Shown: piece by piece, positions 24,887 to 32,731 of the stretch | How positions within the stretch are numbered: position 1 is the stretch's first letter | How the letters are laid out: the number at the start of each line of letters is the position of its first letter | NCBI RefSeq assembly: GCF_008123965.1 | Contig: NZ_VSTH01000140.1 | Span: 1-36,146 of the forward strand | Length of the DNA stretch: 36,146 nt | DNA from: Bradyrhizobium hipponense | GTDB lineage: Bacteria; Pseudomonadota; Alphaproteobacteria; Rhizobiales; Xanthobacteraceae | Direction: 5' to 3' | Position numbers and translations under genes: made by a program | The notes under the pieces: generated by a model | What the model was told of the DNA's origin: nothing | Databases searched by the model: none | Seen by the model: the letters and a program-made list of their open reading frames with translations, nothing else

Positions 24887-25384
24887 TCAGTGTGTGGAGA
24901 TTTGTTCGGCCGACCACTTTTCGAGATCGGCAATTTCGGCCGACCCCTCGATTGTCGCAATGGTTCCGTCCCGAGAGATAAGCATTGTCCTTGGGATGTC
25001 GCCCTGCCAGGCAGGATCAATCTCGAACCTCAAACGCTCGACACAGCCATCACCGAAGATGAAATTCTCGGTCGACGAAAGCCCTGCCTTGTCGAGCATC
25101 GATTGCGTCGCGGCCGACAGGTTGGGTACGAGATCTGCGCTGATCGTGACCACATCAATCTCAGGATGGTCCTTCACAAACTGCCCAAGCAACGGCAGCT
25201 CGATCTTACAGGGCCCGCAAGTTACACCCCAGAAGTGGACGAGCGTCGGACGACCCGCATGGCTCCTCAGCACGCGTTGCCACGAGCCCCGCTCAAATGG
25301 TTTGAGGGCCGCAGGTGCCCCGAGCGCAGACGCTGACGCGATCAGGATACCCAATCCCAGAATGCCTGCAAATCGACGTCTCAT
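24887..25384 (-). CDS. TlpA-like periplasmic thioredoxin-fold protein
   Basis: 165 residues. A signal peptide or anchor helix (FAGILGLGILIASASALGA) is followed by a thioredoxin fold with the active site WGVTCGPCK (Cys56, Cys59), preceded by PTLVHF. The cis-Pro region appears as DIPRTMLI. A third Cys (GDGCVERL) lies between. TlpA-type proteins reduce periplasmic Cys pairs, including copper-binding thiols of Sco and CoxB. In this operon it probably keeps the Cys ligands of its neighbours reduced. Its ATG overlaps the stop of the propeller gene (ATGA, 4 bases). Confidence 0.88.
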   Translation of the reverse strand: MRRRFAGILGLGILIASASALGAPAALKPFERGSWQRVLRSHAGRPTLVHFWGVTCGPCKIELPLLGQFVKDHPEIDVVTISADLVPNLSAATQSMLDKAGLSSTENFIFGDGCVERLRFEIDPAWQGDIPRTMLISRDGTIATIEGSAEIADLEKWSAEQISTH

Positions 25385-26592
25385 GGCTGGTCCTCAATCG
25401 CTCTGAGACGATAGCCATCCGCCTTCGTCATCCATGACAGGTACATTTGTCGGCCATTGGAAACCAGCAAGGGATGGTCGGAGGTATCCGATGTGCTCGA
25501 TATGGTCCTAGGCGACGACCATGTCTCGCCGTCGTCGTGGGACATCATCATCTGGACCGAGGTCTTCTCGCCGTCGAACTCCTTCCAGACCATCACGGTT
25601 CCCAGCGCGCCAGCGAGGACAAAGGGGCGCGTCGGGGTGCGATCTGGTCGGCCCAGCGCCATAGGCGCAGAGAACGTGCGGCCTTCGTCGCGAGAATAGG
25701 CGTAGAACAGTCCCCTCCGCGCCTTTCCATTGGTGTACCAGGCGACGTGATAGGTTCCGTTCGGCGCAACGGTCAGGCTCGGCCCGTGATGCGGGCAAGC
25801 GTTGATCTGCCAATCGTCGTTGCTGACCCGATGGATTTCGCCTGGCGTCGAGACGTCGGTGAACGTCATGACGGCGTGATCGCGCACGCCGCCCTCGAAG
25901 ATATTTCTGAAGATCACGGCCGGCCGTCCCGGCGCCGCAAACGTCAGCCCCAATCGACAACATTCGCAGGTGTTGTCACGCGCGAGACCGGCCTCTGCAT
26001 AGGTCGCACCGCCATCGCGCGACGAAGCAAAGAACAGCCCTGCCCCCTCGTATTTTTGTCCTGCCTGCTTCGCAGGGACACGATTGCGCTTGTCGAGCCA
26101 GGCCGCAAAGACCGTTCCATCCTGATCGAGCGCCAGCGCTTCAAAACGCTGGCTCTCGTTGTTGGCGGTGATCGGCTTCAGCTCCGCAAAACTCTTCCCG
26201 CTGTCGCCCGAGCGCGTATAGAGCACCTGGCCGTTGAATGCCTCATCTCTGAAGATCGAGAATGCGAGCGCGATGCCGCCCTTGCGATCGACCACGATCT
26301 TCGGTCGGGCATCCGGCCCCCAATCAAGATTCAGCCGCTTCGTCGTGACCTGGCTGGGGGGCAAGAAACTTTGCCCCGCATCCGGCGAACTCGCGACCGA
26401 GACCTGCCCACCCGCCATCCAGGCCACCCACAGCGTCCCGTCCGGACCGAATGCAGGCGTCACCTTGGTTGCACAGCGCAGCGTCGGCCCGTCACAGGCG
26501 GCCTCCGATCCATGCTGACCATGCATCTGCCCAAGTGCGGTGCTCTGGAACAGTGCGAGGGCGACTATTCCGAGCAAGCCAGTTCGGACCAT
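25381..26592 (-). CDS. Secreted Asp-box (BNR) beta-propeller protein with Cys/His clusters
   Basis: 403 residues from the ATG at 26592, which has AAAGGAG 7 bases upstream. Signal peptide residues 1-21. Five Asp boxes (S-x-D-x-G-x-x-F/W) are visible: SSPDAGQSF (68-76), RSGDSGKSF (127-135), SSRDGGATY (190-198), YSRDEGRTF (299-307) and SHDDGETW (351-358), so it is a sialidase-fold propeller. Sialidase catalysis is doubtful: I do not see the FRIP motif or a clear Arg triad. Unusual for the fold are Cys/His groups: MHGQHG at 23-28, CECC at 209-212 and ACPHHG at 265-270. Its place inside a copper operon, overlapping the thioredoxin-like gene, suggests a periplasmic metal-binding role (inference). 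Automatic annotation would probably say exo-alpha-sialidase. Confidence 0.85.
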   Translation of the reverse strand: MVRTGLLGIVALALFQSTALGQMHGQHGSEAACDGPTLRCATKVTPAFGPDGTLWVAWMAGGQVSVASSPDAGQSFLPPSQVTTKRLNLDWGPDARPKIVVDRKGGIALAFSIFRDEAFNGQVLYTRSGDSGKSFAELKPITANNESQRFEALALDQDGTVFAAWLDKRNRVPAKQAGQKYEGAGLFFASSRDGGATYAEAGLARDNTCECCRLGLTFAAPGRPAVIFRNIFEGGVRDHAVMTFTDVSTPGEIHRVSNDDWQINACPHHGPSLTVAPNGTYHVAWYTNGKARRGLFYAYSRDEGRTFSAPMALGRPDRTPTRPFVLAGALGTVMVWKEFDGEKTSVQMMMSHDDGETWSSPRTISSTSDTSDHPLLVSNGRQMYLSWMTKADGYRLRAIEDQP

Positions 26593-26618
26593 GGCCCTAC
26601 TCCTTTCGAGAGCCCGGA

Positions 26619-29018
26619 TCATCTGAACGCCACCTTCATACCCGCAACGAACGTGCGCGGCGAGCCCGCGTAGATCGACCCCGTCGTGTTTGCAAGCACG
26701 CTCGCAGGATTTTGAATGCCGGTCGCCGTTACCGTGTTGGCGATGTTGTTTGCCGAGGCAACGTAGGCACGGTCGAACACGTTTCTGACTTCGAGAAACA
26801 AGTTCAAGGACCTGAAGGAGTCCGACACCAGATCGGTCTTGTAGTGAACGTTTACGTTGACGAGTTCGTAACCGGGCGCCTTCAGCAGATTCGCATTGTC
26901 CATATAGAAGGTGTCCTTCCACTGGATCTCGAGGAAGCCTCCGAGACCCGTCAGCGGTCCGGCAAACTCATCGTAGCCCACCCGAGCGGTCAATTCGTTG
27001 GGTGAAATGCCGGGGATCTTGTTGCCTGCCCGGTTGAAGCTGAAGACAGCGCCATTAGGGATGTTCTCGACGTATTCGGTGTAGATTTCGTCGAGATAGG
27101 TGTACGCCGCCATGAACCGCCAGCCCGGATGAAATCTCCAGTCAGCCGCAAGCTCGATGCCGCGATGCTCCGATCGTGGCGCATTGAAGGAGTAACTGAC
27201 GCCGGCAATAGCCGTTGCCTGGCTGACGATCTCGTTGCGGAAAAATTCGTAGAAGCCGGTCGCACTCAGCTTGAGCGTGCTGTTCGGCGTCCAGTCGAAG
27301 CCCAGATCGTATCCAAGATTCTTCTGAGTCTGGAGCTGGGTATTGTTGCCCGACAGCCCGGTTGGAAGGACAAAGAGATTCGAAACTTGCGGAGTACCAT
27401 ACCCCGTGGCGACGCGCCCCCGGAACAGCCACTCGTTATTTAGGTTGTAGAGGAGCGCCAACTCGGGCGCGGCATTTTGAAACTGCCGATCCGCGGTCGT
27501 GAGCGTTGCCGTCGTGATTCCGGTGGGGCCGGCATATGCATATGCCGTGTTGATGCCCTTCAGAACGGTGGTTTCCCAACCGACGCCAGCGACTGCCGTC
27601 AAGGACGTCGTCAGTTTGAGTTCCTCGCGCGCACGAACACCATAGTTGGTCGTTTCGCTATGGAGATTGCTCGACAACCTGCCGAGCGTAGCGTTACCGC
27701 CAGGCATCACGTTGCGCGTGTCGCTCGATGCAGTCAGAGTATTATAGTAGGTGCCGAGGAACGCGGTCGATTCAATCCCGAGAATCTCGCCGCGCTTGGT
27801 CAGATCGCTCATGTAGTTGTACGACGGAAAGTCGCCGATAGCGCTGGTCGTCCCCGTCGGCTGGCTGATGTTCCTGTCGTCGAAGGTAAACTGGCTTCGC
27901 CATGTCGTCGTATTGTCGAAATCATGCTCCCATCGCCCTCCGACAATCGTGCGGCGGTCGTTACGGCCGAGGCCGGCCTGCACGGCCGTCTCCTTGTCGG
28001 TTCCGGCAGTTGGGTTGAAGCCATTGTTAAACAGCGTAACCGTGCCGCATCCGGGTGCGGCCGTCGCACCAGTCGCGCAACCCTGCTGGAAAGGGTTTTG
28101 ATAGTACTGGTTCAGCGATGAGCGGATCGGCAGCCGCGCGCTCAAGTCGTTGTTGACAACCTTGACCGTGAAGCGATCGTCCGGCGTCGCTGTGAGCGTT
28201 CCGAGAAAGTTGACGGTCTGCGTATTGAACCAGCTATTGCCGATATAGCCATCACCCCGCACGTCACTCGCGAATAGCGAACCCTCGAAATTTCCAACCT
28301 TCTTGCCGGCCGCCAGATAGTTGTTGAGATAGCCGTAGCTGCCGCCGTCGACGCCGGATTCGACCCCATCGATCGTGCCGCCCGGCCGTGTTCGAAAATT
28401 AAGTGCCCCGCCGGTCGCGTAGTTGCCATAGAGCGCCGACGAAGGACCGCGGATCACGTCGATAGCACCATAGGCGTGAGGATCGATCAGATCGCTCCGC
28501 GACAGTCCATCTGGCTGGGTTACAGGAAAGCCGTCCTCGAAAATCAGGAGATTGCGGATGCCGAACCCGTTCCGCGCGTTCGATCCGCGAATCGAGATGC
28601 CGAAATCGCGCGGTCCATTTCCCTGCTTGACCGATATACCTGGACTGTCCCGCAACACGTCACTGACCGAAAACGATGGTCGGTTGTCGAACTGGCTGCG
28701 ATCGATGGTCGTCGAGGTCTGTCCGGCGGGCGACCGATTGAGACCATCTCGCGCGGCGCCGGCTGTCGCTGCCGTGTTTTGGGCCGGTGCACTGAGGGTT
28801 GCGTTCCGTGCAACGGGCTTGGTCGAGTGCCCCGGGGAAGCAGAGCGCGGTCTCGATTGCCGGATTGCCGGCTTGGGCTTTGCCGGTGCGGGGGCATCGA
28901 CCGTTACCGGTGGCAGCACCGCGCTGCTGGTTTGAGCGAAAACTCCACTCGATGACGCAAGCAGCGCGGCCTGAACGGCCACGACTCTCACGCCGCGGCG
29001 GGCATGACAACGTAACAT
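26619..29018 (-). CDS. TonB-dependent outer-membrane receptor, probably for copper
   Basis: 799 residues from the ATG at 29018 with a signal peptide ending VFAQ. A Pro/Ala/Lys-rich linker (residues about 30-80) leads to the plug: FSVSDVLRDSPGISVKQGNG, SIRGSNARNGFGIRNLLIFE, DVIRGPSSALYGNYATGGAL. The remaining 570 residues alternate aromatic strands as in a 22-strand barrel, ending FVAGMKVAFR, with the usual terminal aromatic one before last. No TonB box is certain; PPVTVDA near residue 37 is a candidate. The operon content points to copper or a copper complex as substrate. The Bradyrhizobium pcu operon also encodes a TonB-dependent receptor. It is 26 bases from the propeller gene. Confidence 0.9.
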   Translation of the reverse strand: MLRCHARRGVRVVAVQAALLASSSGVFAQTSSAVLPPVTVDAPAPAKPKPAIRQSRPRSASPGHSTKPVARNATLSAPAQNTAATAGAARDGLNRSPAGQTSTTIDRSQFDNRPSFSVSDVLRDSPGISVKQGNGPRDFGISIRGSNARNGFGIRNLLIFEDGFPVTQPDGLSRSDLIDPHAYGAIDVIRGPSSALYGNYATGGALNFRTRPGGTIDGVESGVDGGSYGYLNNYLAAGKKVGNFEGSLFASDVRGDGYIGNSWFNTQTVNFLGTLTATPDDRFTVKVVNNDLSARLPIRSSLNQYYQNPFQQGCATGATAAPGCGTVTLFNNGFNPTAGTDKETAVQAGLGRNDRRTIVGGRWEHDFDNTTTWRSQFTFDDRNISQPTGTTSAIGDFPSYNYMSDLTKRGEILGIESTAFLGTYYNTLTASSDTRNVMPGGNATLGRLSSNLHSETTNYGVRAREELKLTTSLTAVAGVGWETTVLKGINTAYAYAGPTGITTATLTTADRQFQNAAPELALLYNLNNEWLFRGRVATGYGTPQVSNLFVLPTGLSGNNTQLQTQKNLGYDLGFDWTPNSTLKLSATGFYEFFRNEIVSQATAIAGVSYSFNAPRSEHRGIELAADWRFHPGWRFMAAYTYLDEIYTEYVENIPNGAVFSFNRAGNKIPGISPNELTARVGYDEFAGPLTGLGGFLEIQWKDTFYMDNANLLKAPGYELVNVNVHYKTDLVSDSFRSLNLFLEVRNVFDRAYVASANNIANTVTATGIQNPASVLANTTGSIYAGSPRTFVAGMKVAFR

Positions 29019-29103
29019 GGGGCATTCCTGACGCCGGCAGCCATCGCCGGCCAATTGACAGCGTCAATCGCCGACGGACGGGCCGCAGCGACGTCGAAGG
29101 TCG

Positions 29104-29478
29104 TCAGGAAGAATGGGGCGGCCCGCGCGCCTGGGCGCTTGAGCCCTTAAGGGTGGCGACAGCGGGGGCTTCCGCCTCGCGCCACACCACACGTTCGACG
29201 TGGCGAAAAGGAATCGTAAGCGCGGCCTGCGGCGGCGAGTCAAATGACGCGTTGGCCTGGGCCAGGCAACACAGCGCGCACGCACCGGCATGTGCGGCCG
29301 GGTCATTCTGACCGCCCTGTTCGCTCGCGCTATGACAAATGACAGCGGTCTGGAGCGGATCGGCAACGGCTTGCCCTGCCGCCAAGCAGGCGGCAATCGG
29401 CGCCAGCACCTGCATCACCAACGCGAGCAGGACGATGGGTAGGAATTTTTGCAGTCGTCCGCGCATCCGCCGAGCCAT
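29104..29478 (-). CDS. DUF2946-like small Cys/His protein, first gene of the copper operon
   Basis: 124 residues from the ATG at 29478; a second ATG at 29466 is possible. A hydrophobic N-terminal segment (FLPIVLLALVMQVLAPIAA) acts as signal or anchor. Then come VICHSASEQGG and HAGACALCCLAQA, a C-H plus C-x-x-C-C pattern typical of DUF2946-type proteins that occur beside copper genes. These are proposed metal ligands; the exact role is unknown. It precedes the TonB receptor by 85 bases and likely heads the transcript. Confidence 0.75.
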   Translation of the reverse strand: MARRMRGRLQKFLPIVLLALVMQVLAPIAACLAAGQAVADPLQTAVICHSASEQGGQNDPAAHAGACALCCLAQANASFDSPPQAALTIPFRHVERVVWREAEAPAVATLKGSSAQARGPPHSS

Positions 29479-29676
29479 TCGTTCGCCTGCTAACTAAACA
29501 CCGCGCCGGGGGCGAGTCGAGGTCCGTTCCGCCGTCCGCTTGGGCCAGCGCAAACTTCCGAAAAACTGTGGTCGGGGCGCTCCACTGGGGGAAAGTCCGG
29601 CAAATGAGGCAGTCCCATCGCCCTACCCCTCCACAGATTTCTTATATTTGTCATATGCTTATGCGGCGAAAAACCC

Positions 29677-29715
29677 GAACATTTCGTTGATTGCTCGAAT
29701 TTTGAACATTCGTTG
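29677..29715. promoter_or_regulatory. Paired direct repeat upstream of the copper operon
   Basis: GAACATTTCGTTG (29677-29689) recurs as GAACATTCGTTG (29704-29715), one base shorter, about 27 bases apart, in the most AT-rich part of the gap. It lies about 200 bases upstream of the first copper gene. Spacing near 2.5 helical turns fits two repressor or activator half-sites, but the binding protein is unknown. Confidence 0.35.
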
Positions 29716-29749
29716 CCGAAAATGATGACAAGTGAGAAAAGTTGATCTA

Positions 29750-29924
29750 GCATCCCCCTTGCTCAGGCTTGACCGTGAGGTTGAAGTCTGGTGGTCCAAG
29801 TCTCGGGAGGAGCCCCTGGCGCGCAAAACGCAGCGTCGCCCCGTCAATCAAGAGCAAATCTTAGAATCGGGGATAATAGGGTCGACACAATTTTCGAGCG
29901 GGGCTAGGGCCCCGCTCTTTTTTT
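29750..29924 (+). ncRNA. Possible small RNA ending at an orphan terminator
   Basis: About 170 bases precede a strong plus-strand terminator, yet no convincing plus-strand gene ends here. The only open frame (29732-29938) runs straight through the terminator. A weak -35-like TTGATC lies at 29742-29747. No known RNA family is recognised; the 5' end is a guess. Confidence 0.25.
29896..29924 (+). terminator. Strong Rho-independent terminator with no gene in front
   Basis: GAGCGGGGC (29896-29904), loop TAGG, GCCCCGCTC (29909-29917), then seven T. The 9-bp stem is perfect. On the minus strand the bases after the stem are GAAAATTG, so it works only on the plus strand. Confidence 0.85.
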
Positions 29925-29930
29925 GTCTGC

Positions 29931-30077
29931 ATGGCTGAAGTGCCGACGAACGCCTCATCCAATCGAATCGAACAGAGTTTTGAGATCGCGGCGGCGCGCT
30001 GCGCGGATCTCACGTCGCTGGTTTATCAACGTCTGCTCCGCGAGCATCCGAGACGCGGGCGATATCCCACGCGATAG
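29931..30077 (+). pseudogene. Possible remnant of a globin-like gene (N-terminal part)
   Basis: A 48-codon frame from the ATG at 29931 reads RIEQSFEIAAARCADLTSLV then YQRLLREHP, a pattern like helices A-B of bacterial globin-like proteins, then ends in an unrelated Arg-rich tail and TAG. There is no ribosome site; the terminator's T-tract ends 7 bases before the ATG. The remaining part of a globin is not visible before the transporter gene, so this is at best a decayed fragment. Confidence 0.3.
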
Positions 30078-30172
30078 CAGATTGGGTGGCGTGAACTTCC
30101 CGATTGTGAGACACTTTCGCATCGGTCGCGCAATCAATGACGCGCCGACGACATAATTTATGGGAGCGAGCG

Positions 30173-31195
30173 ATGTCCGGGACGAAAGATTTCTCGACGA
30201 CCAGGCGCGATCTTCTTCAGGCGGCTGCGACCGCCGGCGCCGCGACTGCCATCCTCGGCAGCATGGGCATAAACCCCGCCCTTGCGGCCGAAGTCGGACG
30301 ATCTGAGAAGCCGCTAAAGGCGGCATTCTCCAACGCAGGCCTTCAGGCGACGTGGTGCGCACAAGGCAAGCAGGCCGCGGAGTTCTGGGGCAAGCTGTTC
30401 AACGTCGAGGTGACCTGGTTCGACGGCCAGCTCGACGCCGTGAAGCAGCGCGCGGCGATCGACAACATGGCCTCCCAGAAATGGGATTTCGTCGCGATCC
30501 AGGCTTTCGGCATCGGCACCCTCACCCAGCCGGTGCAGAAGATGATCGACGCCGGCACGCCCGTGATCGACATGGACACGCTGATCGCACCGCTCGACCA
30601 GATCAACGTCCACTCCTTCCTCGCTCCCGACAACGAGTTCATGGGCGCGTCGGTGACGCAGGCGCTTTGCAACGCCATGGGCGGCAAGGGCAAGATCATC
30701 ATGACGCAGGGAGCGCTCGGCCACACTGGCGCGCAAGGCCGGGCTAAGGGCTTCAATACCGTGGTGAAGCAGTTCCCGAACATCGAGGTGCTGGACACCC
30801 AGCCGGCCGACTGGGACGTGTCCAAGACCGCGCGGCTCTGGGAAACCTACCTGACGAAATATCCGCAAATCGACGCGGCGTTCTTCCACAACGACGACAT
30901 GGCGCTCGCCGCCGCCAACATCATGAAGGCGCGAGGCCGCACCAACATCCTGATCGGCGGCGTCGACGCTATGCCGCCGGCGATCCAGGCGGTGAGCGAG
31001 GGCCGGATGTTCGCGACCGTGCGCAATCCGTCCTGCCGCATCCATGGCGGCGCCATTATCGCGGGCGTTTCCGCGGTCGTCGGCGGCGAGAAGAGCGGAC
31101 AGGGTATCCCGAAGCACGTCGTCACCGACGGCCCGGTCGTGACCAAGGCCAATGCTGCCGGCATGCAGTGGATGCAGGATCACTTCCTGATCTGA
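30173..31195 (+). CDS. Sugar ABC transporter substrate-binding protein (ribose/Peripla_BP_4 type)
   Basis: 340 residues from the ATG at 30173 with GGGAG 6 bases upstream. The N-terminus is a twin-arginine signal (STTRRDLLQAAATAGAATAI, cleavage near ALAA). The periplasmic-binding fold follows: KAAFSNAGLQATWCAQGKQA, QRAAIDNMASQKWDFVAIQA, GTPVIDMDTLI, HNDDMALAAANIMKA and GGVDAMPPAIQAV are the type-I sugar-binding motifs. Export in folded form by Tat is less common for this family than Sec. First gene of a three-gene importer, 21 bases before the ATPase gene. The exact sugar cannot be read; no catabolic genes lie beside it. A -10-like ACATAAT sits just upstream at 30151-30157. Confidence 0.92.
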   Translation: MSGTKDFSTTRRDLLQAAATAGAATAILGSMGINPALAAEVGRSEKPLKAAFSNAGLQATWCAQGKQAAEFWGKLFNVEVTWFDGQLDAVKQRAAIDNMASQKWDFVAIQAFGIGTLTQPVQKMIDAGTPVIDMDTLIAPLDQINVHSFLAPDNEFMGASVTQALCNAMGGKGKIIMTQGALGHTGAQGRAKGFNTVVKQFPNIEVLDTQPADWDVSKTARLWETYLTKYPQIDAAFFHNDDMALAAANIMKARGRTNILIGGVDAMPPAIQAVSEGRMFATVRNPSCRIHGGAIIAGVSAVVGGEKSGQGIPKHVVTDGPVVTKANAAGMQWMQDHFLI

Positions 31196-31216
31196 GCCTC
31201 CAAGATCTGATCGTCC

Positions 31217-32719
31217 ATGCCTCCGGGACAACAGCCCATCCTCGAACTCCAGGGCATCACGAAGAGCTTTGGCGGCGTCGAAGCGCTTCGTGGTGTCGAT
31301 TTCGCGCTCTCGCCCGGCGAGATCCATGGTCTCGTCGGCGAGAACGGCGCCGGAAAAAGCACGCTGATGAAGATCATCGCCGGCGTGCACACCGAGTTCT
31401 CCGGCCGCTTCCTGATCGACGGCCAGGAGACGCATTTCCGCTCGGCCCGCGACGCGCACGCGGCTGGCATCGCCATGGTGCACCAGGAACTCAGCGTCGC
31501 GCCCGACCTCACGGTCGCGGAGAACGTGTTCCTGGGTAACCAGCCGACCAACCGGCTCGGCCTCGTGCAATGGCGGCGCATGGCGCGCGAGGCCGGCGAG
31601 CAGCTCGCCCGCTTCGGCATCGACGTCGATCCGATGCAACGGCTCGGCGACCTCCCGATCGGGCTCCAGCAGCTGATCGAGATCGCACGCGTGCTGTTCT
31701 CCGGCGCGCGTATCGTCATCCTGGACGAGCCGACCTCCGCGCTCTCCCCGCCCGAAGTCGAGCGCCTGTTCGCAACTCTGCGGCGGCTGCGCGAGCAAGG
31801 CACAGCAATCGTCTTCATCTCGCATTTCATCGAGGACATCTTGCGCGTGTCCGATATCGTGACCGTATTCCGCAACGGGCGGAAGGTCGCCGAGACAGCA
31901 AGCACCGCAACCAGCAAGGGGGCGCTGATCGAGGCCATGATCGGCCGCGGCGGCGAAGTGCTCGAGCACAGCTACAACGATGAATTGATGCTGCCGCGGC
32001 CGAGCGATAGCTCGGTGGTGCTGAAGGTCGACCAGCTTTCATTGGCCCGCAGCCTGAAGGATGTCTCGTTCGAGGCGCGCGCCGGCGAGGTGCTTGGCAT
32101 CTACGGTTTCATGGGCTGCGGCCAGCAGGAATTGTCGCGCATCCTGTTCGGCAAGCTGAAGCCGGACGGCGGCACGCTGGCCGTCGACGGCAGGGCAAGA
32201 ACTTTTGCGAGTACGGCCGCCGCACGGCGCGCAGGTGTGGCACTGGTGCCGGAGAGCCGGCGCGCCATGCTGTTCCACCAGGAGCCGGTCTACAAGAACA
32301 TCTCGATCAGCATTCTGGGTCGCATCTCGGCGCTGCTGCTCAAGCCGGCGCAGGAGCGCGACATCGCCAAGCGGCAGGTCGAGCAGTTGCAGATCAGGCC
32401 GCCCGTGGTCGGCCTCGACCTTGGCATGCTCTCAGGCGGCAACCAGCAGAAGGTCGCTCTCGCAAAGTGGCTGACCTACCCGCCCAAGCTCCTGGTGCTG
32501 TGCGAACCGACCCGCGGCATGGACGTCGGCGCCAAGAACGACGTCATCAACATCGTCCGCGACCTCCGCGCCAAGGGGCTTGCCATCATCGTGCTGTCGA
32601 CCGAGCCGGAGACGGTGCTGTCGCTGGCCGACCGCATCCTCGTGCTCAAGCGCGGCGCATTGGTGCGCGAATTTGCCAACGAGCCGGTCAGCAAGGACCG
32701 CCTGCTGGAAGCAGCGTGA
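31217..32719 (+). CDS. Sugar ABC transporter ATP-binding protein (RbsA/MglA type, two ATPase domains)
   Basis: 500 residues with tandem ATPase domains, as in RbsA. Domain 1 (about 8-240): Walker A GENGAGKST, Q-loop MVHQELSVAPDLTV, Walker B RIVILDEPTSAL; its signature is LPIGLQQLIEIARVL, less canonical than LSGGQ. Domain 2 (about 255-495): the Walker A is replaced by GFMGCGQQE, as is normal for this family's second domain, with LSGGNQQKVALAKWL and LLVLCEPTRGMDVGA. ATP hydrolysis drives sugar import through the permease encoded 12 bases downstream. The start at 31217 has only a weak ribosome site, consistent with coupling to the gene before. Confidence 0.94.
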   Translation: MPPGQQPILELQGITKSFGGVEALRGVDFALSPGEIHGLVGENGAGKSTLMKIIAGVHTEFSGRFLIDGQETHFRSARDAHAAGIAMVHQELSVAPDLTVAENVFLGNQPTNRLGLVQWRRMAREAGEQLARFGIDVDPMQRLGDLPIGLQQLIEIARVLFSGARIVILDEPTSALSPPEVERLFATLRRLREQGTAIVFISHFIEDILRVSDIVTVFRNGRKVAETASTATSKGALIEAMIGRGGEVLEHSYNDELMLPRPSDSSVVLKVDQLSLARSLKDVSFEARAGEVLGIYGFMGCGQQELSRILFGKLKPDGGTLAVDGRARTFASTAAARRAGVALVPESRRAMLFHQEPVYKNISISILGRISALLLKPAQERDIAKRQVEQLQIRPPVVGLDLGMLSGGNQQKVALAKWLTYPPKLLVLCEPTRGMDVGAKNDVINIVRDLRAKGLAIIVLSTEPETVLSLADRILVLKRGALVREFANEPVSKDRLLEAA

Positions 32720-32731
32720 CGGAGAAGCACA

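Noticed and set aside
29490..29753. 87-codon minus frame upstream of the copper operon
   Set aside because: It covers the AT-rich regulatory stretch and repeat pair; no ribosome site and no domain.
30314..31969. 551-codon minus-strand frame opposite the sugar importer genes
   Set aside because: It spans the boundary of two clear plus-strand genes and has the His/Arg/Asp-rich composition of an antisense reading.
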